A stretch of DNA of 64,000 nt, from the NCBI GenBank assembly GCA_029974635.1, contig JARKQY010000048.1, forward strand, positions 124,001-188,000. Direction: 5' to 3'. The translations under genes were made by a program, and so were the position numbers. Below the pieces are notes generated by a model. It ran no database searches and was not told where the DNA came from. It saw only the letters and a list, made by a program, of their open reading frames with translations. Below, piece after piece: positions 31,990-42,045 of this stretch. This stretch comes from Bacillota bacterium. GTDB taxonomy: Bacteria > Bacillota > UBA4882 > UBA8346. Each line of letters opens with the position of its first letter. The stretch's first letter is position 1.

Positions 31990-34900
31990 TATTGTTCTCC
32001 TTTGGCGGCCCAAGGCGCAAAGATGTTATTTCGGGCGCTGGTATCCAGGAACTCGGCCCGTTTGTCCTGCATGGCCTGGATGATAGATTGCTTTAATTCG
32101 GGGTCTTGCGTCATGACATACTTCTGGGCGGCGGATTTAAAGGCGTTATAATACCGTTCCAGCAAATACTTTTTAACTTCAATCCGGGTTTCGTGTCGCC
32201 AACTCTCGGAAGTAACCAGTTCATTCAGTCTATCTTCGACATGAAATACTTCATCTAGCGCCTTAAGAATCGCGTGGTGCTGATCGGGAGTAAGCTTCGC
32301 TCCGTACATCATGCCCGTGGGTTTGCTAAGAGTTAATCCGAGCTTTATAAGTTCCCGTCTTATTGGGCTATCCGTGGGGGCAGTGTATTTGATACCCATA
32401 AAACGGGTTTGATTTGGAATGGGTTTACCAAAGGTATCCAGCGAATCCCGTTGCGGGAAGAATCTTTCTAGGAAACTTTCCGTCTCCTGGAAATGGTCTT
32501 GGTAGGTTGGGTTAAGACCGCCAAGTTTCATCTGGGGGAGAGCCTTGCGGAGACCGTAACCGGGGATAGCGGTATCGACGTTCCTTTCAACCCAGTTCTC
32601 CGTGCCCCGGCCAAACAGGGCATTTAATGAATCGTTCACGCTTTTCATCCAGTTCTTTTCCAGCACATTACTAACCATGGTCATGACAGCTTTAGAGACA
32701 ATGGTGAAAGCGTCTTCTTCCTGTAATTCAGGATTGTTCATCACATTAACCAAGTCGGCCATGAGCGTAAAGAACTGTCCGGGCGCGGGGTCAAGCCTGC
32801 TGATTTCAACCCATTTGTTTACGTGGGGAACCCAAACGGCGTATTCGGGGATATTGGCGTCCTGCATCTGGCGTTTCTGGCCTGGGGTTATGGCTTTCGG
32901 GGTGATATTACCGGACAAGGCCAGAGAGACCCCCGTGGTATATAGCGCAGTCCCCACCAGCATCCTGGCGACAGCCATGTCCCGCGCCCTTTCTCCGTTA
33001 AAACCGCGCATATCGGCCATGACGTTCTTCGAGAAGAGACCCAACGGTGAGGAATCAATCGTGGCCTTACTGAGAATTTTCATCGGGGTATGGTAAAAGG
33101 GAACCAGGAGCCGGAGCGCGGGATGTTTGTTAAGGAACCTTTCGAAGTCTTGGGCCAGTTCTGCTCGAAGCGGGTCTTTCCAGGTCATCTCGTTGGAATG
33201 CTTCATGGCCGCCTCATCAAGCTCATCAATCAAGGCTAAATGCTCTTTCGAGAGGTTCCGTAGGAGCGGTTCTTCCGGCAGTTCCACCTTTTGTTTGGCA
33301 AGAAGCTTTTGTTTTCTCCGGGTCAACACCTGTTCCTTCAGTCTGTCCGCCTGGATTTTGGTCAGCTTCCTGGTGCCCACCATGTTTTGCAATCTGCCAT
33401 CTAGTTCCGAGAAGTAACCGGCATAAGCGAAGGGCCGGTCGGTCAATTCCAACGTGCCGAAGGAGGCTACCCGTTGCGCGGTGAAAAGTTTATCCCCCAG
33501 TTTATAGAGCAGGTCGCGAATGGAAGTCTTTTCCATGTCGAGCTTATCGGCACCCAGGAGGTCTGCCAGGAGGACGCGGGCGGTCTTGCCGTCTACACCT
33601 TCAACTTTGGCGCGAGAATTTAGCGAAGTGGTATCAATCCAATTCTCAAGCATTTCAGGCGCTTCAAACAGCTTGGTGAGGAGATTCATCACACCGAGAG
33701 CTTCAACCGTATGCGGCACACCGTTGACATCTTTGGCGCGGATGATGGGGTTCATCATCATGTGGTTGATACCGTCAAGGTCGCCCTTGATACGGGCGGC
33801 CAGTTCCCTGGCGCTCATCCTGCCTTGATAATCTCCGGCGGCCAAGCGCCGTAACCCGCCCACACCGGTGGCGGCGGCCTCAACGGTATGTTCGAAGACT
33901 TGATTCAAACCCTGGCTCACCACGTTATAGGCGGTGGTGAAGGGACTGGTTAACAGGGAAGCGGTGCGTGCCTCAACCAAGGCTCTCATTATCATCTTAT
34001 CCTTGGCGATTTTCTTGGAAGCCTTATTAATGGCTCCGAGGCCGGGGGCGTTGGTAATATCCTTGATTCGCTTCAGCGCTTCTTCCCGGCCACCGGCCTG
34101 TTTGATGACGGCGGTAACTTTATCGGCTGCGTCCAGGCTTTCCTTCATCATGGCGGGGGTCAGGTCGCCAAAGTCCACCCACTTGTCACTGACGATGATA
34201 CGGCCAGACGAGAGGGTACGGCCAAAGTTGTTCCATAAACCCTTAAGGGTCGTAGTCATTTGGGTTTGGAGTTCAATACGGTATAATAGTTGGGCTATTT
34301 CTAAGTCAGTGGCAGTGGCCGGGCTGCTGTGAATCTTCTTTGCCACGGCCCGAATCTCAGCGGCGTTGGACGCGACCACCGCCCGGTAACGGGTCATCAG
34401 TTCAGGCGCGTTCCTGGTCGCCTCGAACAGTTTCTGGGCTTCCCGGAGAGGCAGGCCGAACTCCTCCACAGTTCGTTGCAAGGCGGCTTTATCGACTTCC
34501 AAGTTCTGCTTGGCTTTCAGTTCGACTTCCTTCAGGCTCTCTTTGACGGGTCTTTCAATGCTATCGGCCACTTGCTTGATGACCCGCAGGGTCTCGCCGG
34601 ACGCGGAGAACCGGGTGGTATTGATGGAATCCCCATTTGCGGGTTTATAGACTCTACGGAGCTTGTCCAGTTCAGCGGCGCTGACCTTGTTGGGTTGCTT
34701 CAAGAGCCACTGAGCGGTACGGTCTACGATGGATTTTTGCGGGTCAACGGCAACCGGTTGGACTGGTGACTTTTTGTTTAGCGCAGCGCCACGGGCGGCC
34801 TTAATCCGGTCTTCGCCCACCTCATCCAACAGCTTCGTCACCCAGGCCACACCCTGAGCGTCTTTGGGATTCTTGGTAACGCCAAGTTCGATGACCTTAT

Positions 34901-35888
34901 CCGCAGCCTCGAAAAACTTGGTCTGGGAGACGGCGCTGCCGGTTTTATGATATTCATCCGCCGCCTTCCGCGCTCTCTGTAACTGCTTTTGTAACTCCGG
35001 GCTATTCTTCAAAAAATGGTTGTGCGCAGAGGCAAACATTAAGGTATCCAGTACACCCACCACCAGCACCTGAGTGCCGAAGTCATTTATAAAGGCTTCC
35101 CGGTTGTCCACGAGCGGCAGGCCAGCGGCAAGTTCGCCGACCTCATCCCCAATCGTTGCCACTAGATTGGCAAGGATGGGTTTCATGTTTGGGGCAACTT
35201 GGGTCAAAACATTCCGGGTTAGTTGATTGCCAACACCGCCACCGCCAAACATAGCGGTGTTTAAGACAGTTCCTTTAAGTCCGGGTTTCCTGCCTTCCGG
35301 CGCAAAGGTCTGTTCGATGCTGGAAAAGACCGCACCGCGAGCGGCGGCGTTGCCTGCGGTTTTAACTAAGGCGGGTGCCCATTTACCGGCAGCGGCGGCA
35401 GCTTTGGTGGAGATGGTCAGCGCTTTGGAACCCCAAGAGACAGCCCGAATACCTTTGGTGGCAATTGAGACGATACCGCCCGATATTAAAACCTCCAGAC
35501 CCATCCGGGCAATATCCCCGGCAATCGCGCTGCCGGTCGCAATATTTTTATTGACTTTAGTTAACTTCTCTTCATCCCGGACAATATCAGCCCCGAAAGC
35601 GAATCCTTGCAAGAAGTTATTTGTTACCGCCAAAAAGGTCTGCGTGCCTGCGGACAGTTCATCAATGGGCCGCTCTTCGTACCAAGGATTGATTTTCAAA
35701 ATCCAGTCGGTGGATAACCGGTAATCTTTCTTTTCCGGCTTTGATTTTTTTCCGGGAGGAGCCGACCAAATGTTCTCTACTGTAGCCGTGGTCGGTTTGG
35801 GTTGGAGCGGTTCCGACTTCTTTTTCTTCGGAGCGCTAGAAGGGGCGGGCTTTCCCACTCCCCAAATATCATTCAAGCTTTGAGCCAT
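31989..35888 (-). CDS. T7 gp16-like internal virion protein D
   Basis: A 1299-residue core protein; T7 gp16 has 1318. It follows the gp15-like gene and precedes the tail fibre as in T7. The N-terminus is Lys/Pro-rich and disordered (KKKKSEPLQPKPTT), then come hydrophobic patches (ARMGLEVLISGGIVSIATKG) and long helical repeats. I cannot see the lytic transglycosylase domain that starts T7 gp16. The late part (HPALRLLVPFYHTPMKILSK; TGVSLALSGNITPKAITPGQ) may be membrane-active. It is injected to build the DNA channel across the cell envelope. Confidence 0.85.
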   Translation of the reverse strand: MAQSLNDIWGVGKPAPSSAPKKKKSEPLQPKPTTATVENIWSAPPGKKSKPEKKDYRLSTDWILKINPWYEERPIDELSAGTQTFLAVTNNFLQGFAFGADIVRDEEKLTKVNKNIATGSAIAGDIARMGLEVLISGGIVSIATKGIRAVSWGSKALTISTKAAAAAGKWAPALVKTAGNAAARGAVFSSIEQTFAPEGRKPGLKGTVLNTAMFGGGGVGNQLTRNVLTQVAPNMKPILANLVATIGDEVGELAAGLPLVDNREAFINDFGTQVLVVGVLDTLMFASAHNHFLKNSPELQKQLQRARKAADEYHKTGSAVSQTKFFEAADKVIELGVTKNPKDAQGVAWVTKLLDEVGEDRIKAARGAALNKKSPVQPVAVDPQKSIVDRTAQWLLKQPNKVSAAELDKLRRVYKPANGDSINTTRFSASGETLRVIKQVADSIERPVKESLKEVELKAKQNLEVDKAALQRTVEEFGLPLREAQKLFEATRNAPELMTRYRAVVASNAAEIRAVAKKIHSSPATATDLEIAQLLYRIELQTQMTTTLKGLWNNFGRTLSSGRIIVSDKWVDFGDLTPAMMKESLDAADKVTAVIKQAGGREEALKRIKDITNAPGLGAINKASKKIAKDKMIMRALVEARTASLLTSPFTTAYNVVSQGLNQVFEHTVEAAATGVGGLRRLAAGDYQGRMSARELAARIKGDLDGINHMMMNPIIRAKDVNGVPHTVEALGVMNLLTKLFEAPEMLENWIDTTSLNSRAKVEGVDGKTARVLLADLLGADKLDMEKTSIRDLLYKLGDKLFTAQRVASFGTLELTDRPFAYAGYFSELDGRLQNMVGTRKLTKIQADRLKEQVLTRRKQKLLAKQKVELPEEPLLRNLSKEHLALIDELDEAAMKHSNEMTWKDPLRAELAQDFERFLNKHPALRLLVPFYHTPMKILSKATIDSSPLGLFSKNVMADMRGFNGERARDMAVARMLVGTALYTTGVSLALSGNITPKAITPGQKRQMQDANIPEYAVWVPHVNKWVEISRLDPAPGQFFTLMADLVNVMNNPELQEEDAFTIVSKAVMTMVSNVLEKNWMKSVNDSLNALFGRGTENWVERNVDTAIPGYGLRKALPQMKLGGLNPTYQDHFQETESFLERFFPQRDSLDTFGKPIPNQTRFMGIKYTAPTDSPIRRELIKLGLTLSKPTGMMYGAKLTPDQHHAILKALDEVFHVEDRLNELVTSESWRHETRIEVKKYLLERYYNAFKSAAQKYVMTQDPELKQSIIQAMQDKRAEFLDTSARNNIFAPWAAKGEQ

Positions 35889-35902
35889 CCATTAAACTCC
35901 TT

Positions 35903-38011
35903 TTACCTACGTCTCGGTTCGGGTTTAGTGGCCTCCTTCCAATAGTAGGCGATTTCATTATCATTAAATCCTTTGGCCTTTAAATCTTCGCGCAGTTGTT
36001 TCTCGATGGTTTCGATGGCTATATAACCACGAGAAAGGGCATTCATCCGGCGAATAAATTCCTTGGTATACGTCCTGCCGTAATTGGACAAGTACCTTTT
36101 GATTGACTCTTCCGTAGTTCCGGCCTTCGTCAAAGCGGCGGTAATTTGGGTACGGTTGTATCCGGCATTAAACGATTGCTCTACACGAGAATAACTGTCT
36201 TTACTGGAAAGGTTGTTTAAGGCTTTAATCTGTTGGGCAGCAGCGGTTTCCTCTTTAGCCTTCTGCTTTGCGGCGGCTTCCTCTTGTTGCTTAATCGCTG
36301 CTTCTTGCTTCTGAACTCCCCGCTGTGTGGTCAGGTCAATTACATCCGTGCTGGCAGCAGCGTCGCCGCCTTCCCGTTTCTTCTTCTCTTCGAAGAACTT
36401 AATGACCGGAACGGCGATTTCGTTATACCACTGGTCGAAGTCCGGGTTCTCGTTGTTGTTCTTCTTGCGCCACCGTTCCAGTCCCTGGGCGAACATGTGG
36501 TTAGCCAGGACTTCGTTCTCCGGGTTTTCAATCTTGCCCATCATATCCATGGGAGCAATCATCCGAATGATGGAGTTCTGCGTCTGCGAGATGGAGGTTT
36601 GCGCCTGCCACTTGCCCTTATCACCGTTCTTGGCGTCCTCCCTCTCCTTCTCAATCACTTTCCATTTATCCATCAAGCTTGTATATTGGTCGAGCGTTAG
36701 TTGTCCGGCTTTCCGGGCCTTCGCAATGTCTTCCAGGGCGAGGGATTTCAGGGTGGCCTTAGCGTATAGACCGGCGAAGGCGTATTCGTCGCCAGTGGCG
36801 GGGAACCGGTTCTGTCCGTTTTCCAGCTTTACCAGGTCGTTAAAGAATGAACCAATCTTGCTGGAATCCATCCCCATGATAGCGGGATTTTTCATTAACT
36901 CCAACCGGAGTGCGGTGGCCTGCCTAGCCGCTTCCAGCGGGTCGTCAATCAATTCCAATTCGGAGATTTGGGCGCGGACACCGTTGATGACCGTATTCTC
37001 CGCTTCCTTCTGCTTTTTGGCGGCGGACTCGTTCATGGCGTTCAAAAAGGAGTCGCGGGTGTTTTCGGCCTGTCGGATGGCGTTCAGAACTTTATCCCCC
37101 AGTTTCGTCTTGGCAACCGAAACATTGCCCTGGGCGTCCTTCTCAAAGGCATAGCTTAAAAGCTCCGGGATACCGTTAAGAATAGCCATGGTGGACACGG
37201 CATCCAGGAACATCTCCGAGACCTGGAGTTTGTTATATCCAAGGTCTTTATACGTGGCTTGCATTTCGGACAGAGTAGACCGGAGAGCGGTGGCAATGGT
37301 CTTTTCAAAAGCATCCTTAGATTCCACATAGTCGGCGAAAGCCTGGGGGCTTTTGATGAATTCCCGGATATCGGCAACCTCTATGCCCAGCGTATTGGAA
37401 AGGGCGGCCTTCAGCTTTTCTTCAATGGTGTTCCCCATCTCCCCAGTAACCTTGACTTCCAATTCCTCGACGAATTTCCGGTTCTGGTAATCCTGGTATG
37501 ACGCGAGGACGCTTTCATCGACAGCCAGACCTTTATCGACAAAGCCTTTAATGTAATTATCCGTACCGGTCAAATACTTGACGGCGATTTCTTTTAAACC
37601 CTTTTGAAACGTCTCTGGGTCATCGTTTTTATGAAGCTCTAAATACTCGGCCAATTCGTTCCGGTAGCTGGTTGAGGCGGTAATGCGTCCGTCCAACTCT
37701 TCCCAGCCTTTAATCGTGGCTGCGCTCTTTTTCTCGACTTCCGAAAACGGGCTGCCTTTGGCCCTGGCTATCGCTCCGGCTTCATAGTCCTCTGTATTCT
37801 TTATCCCTTTATATTGGGCGTATCCTTGAAGACCGGTCTGGACTGCGCCAAGCGCATTGATTAAGTTTTGCGCGCCGGAGGACAGGCCAGGCTGTACATA
37901 GGGGTCGGTAGGCCGGGCAACCACGTCAAGGTTGGGGGTGGTGTAGCCGAAGAACTCCCGGATGTCATACTGTTTCCGGCCTTCAATTCGCTGTTCTTCA
38001 ATCCTGGGCAT
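35903..38011 (-). CDS. T7 gp15-like internal virion protein C
   Basis: A 702-residue protein; T7 gp15 has 747. Long helical repeats, charged segments (KQKAKEETAAAQQIKALNNL), no membrane segment. The start at 38011 has GAGGT upstream; a TTG at 38047 would extend it over the gp14-like end. With the gp14- and gp16-like proteins it would form the ejection core inside the capsid. Confidence 0.82.
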   Translation of the reverse strand: MPRIEEQRIEGRKQYDIREFFGYTTPNLDVVARPTDPYVQPGLSSGAQNLINALGAVQTGLQGYAQYKGIKNTEDYEAGAIARAKGSPFSEVEKKSAATIKGWEELDGRITASTSYRNELAEYLELHKNDDPETFQKGLKEIAVKYLTGTDNYIKGFVDKGLAVDESVLASYQDYQNRKFVEELEVKVTGEMGNTIEEKLKAALSNTLGIEVADIREFIKSPQAFADYVESKDAFEKTIATALRSTLSEMQATYKDLGYNKLQVSEMFLDAVSTMAILNGIPELLSYAFEKDAQGNVSVAKTKLGDKVLNAIRQAENTRDSFLNAMNESAAKKQKEAENTVINGVRAQISELELIDDPLEAARQATALRLELMKNPAIMGMDSSKIGSFFNDLVKLENGQNRFPATGDEYAFAGLYAKATLKSLALEDIAKARKAGQLTLDQYTSLMDKWKVIEKEREDAKNGDKGKWQAQTSISQTQNSIIRMIAPMDMMGKIENPENEVLANHMFAQGLERWRKKNNNENPDFDQWYNEIAVPVIKFFEEKKKREGGDAAASTDVIDLTTQRGVQKQEAAIKQQEEAAAKQKAKEETAAAQQIKALNNLSSKDSYSRVEQSFNAGYNRTQITAALTKAGTTEESIKRYLSNYGRTYTKEFIRRMNALSRGYIAIETIEKQLREDLKAKGFNDNEIAYYWKEATKPEPRRR

Positions 38012-38021
38012 TGTAACCTCG

Positions 38022-38543
38022 CTACTTTCCTGATATTTGCTTGCCAATACCGTAACCGCCGCTATATCCGGTCAATCCCGCCCCGGCGATTTGCAGCGTA
38101 GCCATGAAGGGATTCACCGCCAGACTCTTGGCGTGATTTATCCGGCTTGCGGCATCCGCCTGCACCTTTCGTTTCTCCGCTTCCGTCTGCGCCAGCCGGT
38201 TTTCCAGATTTGTTTGCATGATTCCGGTATCCTTTTGTTGGGTAATATAGTTGGTGGCAAACTCGCGTAACGGTGAATTCCCCACAACTCCAGCCTCACC
38301 CAAAGCCACCCGAATTCGGGAACGTTCGCGCATGGCCTGTAACACCCGTTCCGACTGTTCCAGTTGGGCGGACTGGTTTAATTGGGTCTGCCGTTCCGCC
38401 AGTTGCTGATAGTCCATGAGGGCGGCGTTAGCCGCCGCTTGCCCCTCAGCAGCCGCGAGTTTATTTTGCTGGCTGATTTCGGCAATGGTTTTAACTCCCT
38501 GAATTCCCGCCAGGGTCATGCCCATCGAAATGGGGTCGCACAT
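38022..38543 (-). CDS. T7 gp14-like internal virion protein B
   Basis: A 173-residue protein (T7 gp14: 196). Begins MCDPISMGMTLAGIQGVKTI, a short hydrophobic lead as in gp14, followed by an Ala/Gln-rich helix (AAEGQAAANAALMDYQQLAE) and a Gly-rich C-terminus. It would form the outer-membrane part of the ejection channel in T7. Its start overlaps the gp13-like gene end. Confidence 0.8.
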   Translation of the reverse strand: MCDPISMGMTLAGIQGVKTIAEISQQNKLAAAEGQAAANAALMDYQQLAERQTQLNQSAQLEQSERVLQAMRERSRIRVALGEAGVVGNSPLREFATNYITQQKDTGIMQTNLENRLAQTEAEKRKVQADAASRINHAKSLAVNPFMATLQIAGAGLTGYSGGYGIGKQISGK

Positions 38544-39031
38544 CGTTGTTCCTCCTGCTTGGTTCGGCGATAATGGAATTGATAAAACATCACGTGGGGG
38601 TCGGCTAACTGGTATCCGGTGGCGGTGTTCACGGTAAAACCGAGCCAGCGTAGCCAGCGGATGGCTTCTTCATGCCGCGAGTCCACGTAGTTAAGTAACA
38701 CCGTGGCCGATTGAAGCATTTCCCGAATAACCCGCCGTGATTGCCGGACAAACGGATAAGCGAACTCCCGGAACTTATCGGTTGCTAAAAACCAGGGAAT
38801 CCCAATCCGCACTTGGGACGGCGACTGCCATTCGCCCAAACCGAACACCGCTTCCACCTTGCCTTGATGAATAACCACCCAGGTTAACCATGAATAATCG
38901 ATGGACTTTCGTAACGCTTCCCGCCAATCCAACCCGGTGGCGGCTTGCAATTCTGCTTTATCGGAATCCCGCAATTCCATTTCACAAGCGGGTAAATAAT
39001 CTGCATCAGTCATTAACCGGTAAAAAGTCAT
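38516..39031 (-). CDS. T7 gp13-like protein, GNAT-related fold
   Basis: A 171-residue protein in the gp13 slot (internal virion protein A). The sequence WLTWVVIHQGKVEAVFGLGE and SRHEEAIRWLRWLGFTVNTA resembles the acetyltransferase-like fold of gp13-type proteins; the latter is like the acetyl-CoA-binding end of GNAT enzymes. Whether it has enzyme activity is unknown. In T7 gp13 supports virion assembly. Confidence 0.75.
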   Translation of the reverse strand: MTFYRLMTDADYLPACEMELRDSDKAELQAATGLDWREALRKSIDYSWLTWVVIHQGKVEAVFGLGEWQSPSQVRIGIPWFLATDKFREFAYPFVRQSRRVIREMLQSATVLLNYVDSRHEEAIRWLRWLGFTVNTATGYQLADPHVMFYQFHYRRTKQEEQRCATPFRWA

Positions 39032-39055
39032 CCTCGCTCCTCCTGGATATAGTTT

Positions 39056-39083
39056 GAGAGCCTTCCTGGATTAGAAGGCTCTC
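39056..39083 (-). other. Perfect 10-bp hairpin after the gp12-like gene
   Basis: GAGAGCCTTC/GAAGGCTCTC with an 8-nt loop overlaps the stop region of the tail-tube B gene. The DNA after it lacks a T-run, so processing or partial termination is more likely than a strict terminator. Confidence 0.45.
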
Positions 39084-41395
39084 GACCGGACAGTGTAAAA
39101 CCCCTCGAATCCGGCAGTCTGGAATTCGCAGGGGTATGGTTTGTCGTTCACGATGTCAATCTGAGTATGGCGCGCGTTGGCTAAAATAAGGAATCGTTCG
39201 GAGTCGGTGATGGTATCCAGTACACCGAGGGGCGAAACGCCGACAATCACCCCGGAGTAATAATGCTCCAGGGTTTCTCGTTGGAACGGTTTGACTTCGA
39301 CTTTAAAGGTGCTGGTCTTGGTGAAGGAAAGGGTCAACGTCCGTATCTGAAGCCTGCCCTGGGTATCGGCGACATTATTGTTATCCCGGACAAACCATTC
39401 CGTGAAACGGTAGCGCATGGTGTAATTGAACCCGATATAGCAAGGGGAGTCGGAATAGTCGCCGGGGGCTTTGATAGTATCCGGGGCAGTCTTGAGAGAA
39501 TAAGGAACCGTCAACCCTTTATCGGAACGGATAATCGCATAATTATCGTCGGGAGTAGCAAACGGCAATATCCAGGTGGTTTCCTTGGTGGCCGGGTTGT
39601 AGGCCCCGTGAACCGTCACCATCCTGTCCAGCAAAATCCGGCAGCGTAACGAGCCGGTCTTGACGTTTTCCAAATTCATTTTGACCAGTAACGGCTGGTT
39701 ATTATCGGATATCACTAAAAACAGAAAGTTGTCAATTACCGCAATATCGATAATCTCCGTTCCAAAAATCCATTTGCTCCAGGAACTTTGCGCTTTCTGC
39801 GGCCCGTCCCAAAAAAACTTATAAACGTACAAGGCGTTTTTCTCATCGGGAGTGAGCGCAAACATGATATTCTTGGAGCCGCTGGCCGCCAAGGTTTTAA
39901 TTCCCTTGGGAACATACTCCGGGACATGGGCGGTGGTATCCACGGCATCATCAATCAAGGAATCTGGCTGGACGTAATACTCCCGGATACTGCTGTAGTT
40001 GCCGTTGGGGACGGTCATATAGACGCTGCTACCAATTGCCACCGGTTTACAAACTGTGCTGGTCTGGTAACTGGTCGAAGGATTAAAGGCAATCGTCTTC
40101 GGGGTCAACAACATTTCACCCCCGGAAGAGATAAACTGTTGCTGTTCGGAGAAGAGTAGCAAACTCTTGTTAAATGGGACGGCGTGATAGAGGATATTGA
40201 CCTGATTGGTCGATATCCCGACATCTATCGGGTCATCGTCCAATACTTCCAGGCCAGTGGTCGGGAAGAAGTCAAAGTATTCTCCCGCCTTGCTCAAGAC
40301 CACATTTTCCCCCGTCAGAAAACCCAGCCGGTTCTTGAAGAAGAAGACATCATGAATCGGATGATTGATAAACGAAGGTTCCGGCGCGGTATATTCATTC
40401 CCCGCTTTCCGGCTGGCCCAATCGATGGCCGAAAAGGTGAACGTATTCGGGGCGGTGCGCACCAGTTGGTGCGGCATGGTCGTCTCATCAAAACTATTCC
40501 GCAATCCCGGTTTGACCGTCTCCGCCCACACCCCGGACTTGCTTCCGGTACTCGTCTCATACTGCACGAAATAGGAAGCAAAGAGGTTGTCAGCATCGCC
40601 CCGAATCTCCACAATGTTGCCCTCCCAGGCTTTGACGGGCAAGTCTGAAAATCTTTGCACACTGCCTTTAATTCCGGCCATGGCTTGGTCGCCGTAAGAG
40701 TCGGTCACGTAAAACTGAAAATCAGAGCCGTCGTTCTTCTTTATTTGCAGCGTCGAACCCGCGATATTGATTGTCCAACCGGAACCCAAAGCGGTATCCA
40801 GCTTTCCTTTCAGGTCGCCGGCTATCCAGGTGGTCTGACTCTGCGCAGCATCGGTCGAACTGGTGACAGTCTCCGCTTTTAAAGTCCCGTCGATATATAT
40901 TTGATAACGGGTGCTGGCAACGCCGCGCTTGATGTTCACCAGGGCCACCGGAGCCGGAACCGGGGCAATATCGGATTTCATCGCCGGTATCACGTTGGCA
41001 TTGACCACAATCGTGTAATCGGCCACGGTAGTGGCTTTGATGTCGCTTTTTGGGTTGACGGAAACGGCATAACTCTTGGCGGCGGCGGTGGCATAATTAA
41101 CGGTCATGGCCTGTCCAGCCAGATTATAGATTTCAATCGGGTTATTGGCATCATTCTTAAAGAGGACGATATATCGTTCATTTAAATCCCGGTTGATGGG
41201 ATGCAGTATCACATTATCGGTAAACGCCCCGTTTAAGGTGGCGATATATTCGGTATTCGGTCGCTTCATCAGGCCGTATTCAAGCGTGGTTAAGCCGTTT
41301 TCCAGCAGTTCGCATTGGGTCTCCAACCGAAGGCTGGCCGCCTGCTGGCTTACGCCATTGAAAAAACCGGGAATTACCTTGCTGACAAGCGGCAT
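39071..41395 (-). CDS. T7 gp12-like tail tubular protein B
   Basis: A 774-residue nozzle protein (T7 gp12: 794). N-terminal SKVIPGFFNGVSQQAASLRL, with the GVSQQ motif that is very conserved in gp12-type proteins, and later PHQLVRTAPNTFTF, FFKNRLGFLTGENVVLSKAG and FLFLVISDNNQPLLVKMNLE. Follows tail tube A with one base between. It forms the lower part of the short tail. Confidence 0.9.
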   Translation of the reverse strand: MPLVSKVIPGFFNGVSQQAASLRLETQCELLENGLTTLEYGLMKRPNTEYIATLNGAFTDNVILHPINRDLNERYIVLFKNDANNPIEIYNLAGQAMTVNYATAAAKSYAVSVNPKSDIKATTVADYTIVVNANVIPAMKSDIAPVPAPVALVNIKRGVASTRYQIYIDGTLKAETVTSSTDAAQSQTTWIAGDLKGKLDTALGSGWTINIAGSTLQIKKNDGSDFQFYVTDSYGDQAMAGIKGSVQRFSDLPVKAWEGNIVEIRGDADNLFASYFVQYETSTGSKSGVWAETVKPGLRNSFDETTMPHQLVRTAPNTFTFSAIDWASRKAGNEYTAPEPSFINHPIHDVFFFKNRLGFLTGENVVLSKAGEYFDFFPTTGLEVLDDDPIDVGISTNQVNILYHAVPFNKSLLLFSEQQQFISSGGEMLLTPKTIAFNPSTSYQTSTVCKPVAIGSSVYMTVPNGNYSSIREYYVQPDSLIDDAVDTTAHVPEYVPKGIKTLAASGSKNIMFALTPDEKNALYVYKFFWDGPQKAQSSWSKWIFGTEIIDIAVIDNFLFLVISDNNQPLLVKMNLENVKTGSLRCRILLDRMVTVHGAYNPATKETTWILPFATPDDNYAIIRSDKGLTVPYSLKTAPDTIKAPGDYSDSPCYIGFNYTMRYRFTEWFVRDNNNVADTQGRLQIRTLTLSFTKTSTFKVEVKPFQRETLEHYYSGVIVGVSPLGVLDTITDSERFLILANARHTQIDIVNDKPYPCEFQTAGFEGFYTVRSRAF

Positions 41396-41396
41396 C

Positions 41397-41978
41397 TTAC
41401 CCCCTCCTCAAAATCCGGTTTACGGTGTAGTTGTCAAAAATGGAATAATCGCCGGTCTCTGCTTCGGCTTCCAACAGGTTAATCCAGGCCGCGCGTTCGT
41501 CTTGGGCGGTCAGGGAAAACAGCGTCTCGGAACCCAGGAAACGGCTCTGGAACTGGCGGGCGGCTTTGATGGTGACATATTCCCTAGTGGCCTGGGGAAG
41601 GTCTTCAAAGGCCAAAAACCAAATCATGTCGCATTCCAGGGGCTTGCTAAATACAAAGGTGTGGTTCTTCCGGTCATAAAGCTTATTACCCCGCACCACC
41701 ACGTCAATGGCGGGGTCGGTCGCGTCAATAAACAGAACATTTAACGGGACAACGATATGACCGTTCACGTCGGGCGGAAGCGGATAAGCTTCCTCGGTAT
41801 TGGAGTTCAGCCCCATCGACTGGACTTCCCGGCTGACATTATGCAACAGTTCCCGCGCCAGCGACACTTCCGAAATGCCCGATATTTCCAGGCTGTTGGT
41901 GGGCTGCTCCCCGATGACTTCCAGCATGGTATTGACCGCTTCCAGTTCCGTCCGGGGTTTATATATCAAACTCGCCAT
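41397..41978 (-). CDS. T7 gp11-like tail tubular protein A
   Basis: A 193-residue protein (T7 gp11: 196). ELEAVNTMLEVIGEQPTNSL and REYVTIKAARQFQSRFLGSE are typical of the gp11 family. It connects portal and nozzle. First gene after the capsid terminator, as in T7. Confidence 0.9.
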   Translation of the reverse strand: MASLIYKPRTELEAVNTMLEVIGEQPTNSLEISGISEVSLARELLHNVSREVQSMGLNSNTEEAYPLPPDVNGHIVVPLNVLFIDATDPAIDVVVRGNKLYDRKNHTFVFSKPLECDMIWFLAFEDLPQATREYVTIKAARQFQSRFLGSETLFSLTAQDERAAWINLLEAEAETGDYSIFDNYTVNRILRRG

Positions 41979-42002
41979 CCAAAAATCTCCTTCAAAATGA
42001 AT

Positions 42003-42038
42003 GAAAAAAAGGGAACCTCAAAAATGAGATTCCCTTTC
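42003..42038 (-). terminator. Strong terminator after the capsid gene (T-phi position)
   Basis: On the minus strand AAAGGGAATCTCA pairs with TGAGGTTCCCTTT around a TTTT loop, followed by seven Ts. It lies between the capsid stop (42046) and the gp11-like start (41978), exactly where T7 has T-phi. It should lower transcription of tail genes relative to capsid. Confidence 0.85.
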
Positions 42039-42045
42039 TTCACGA

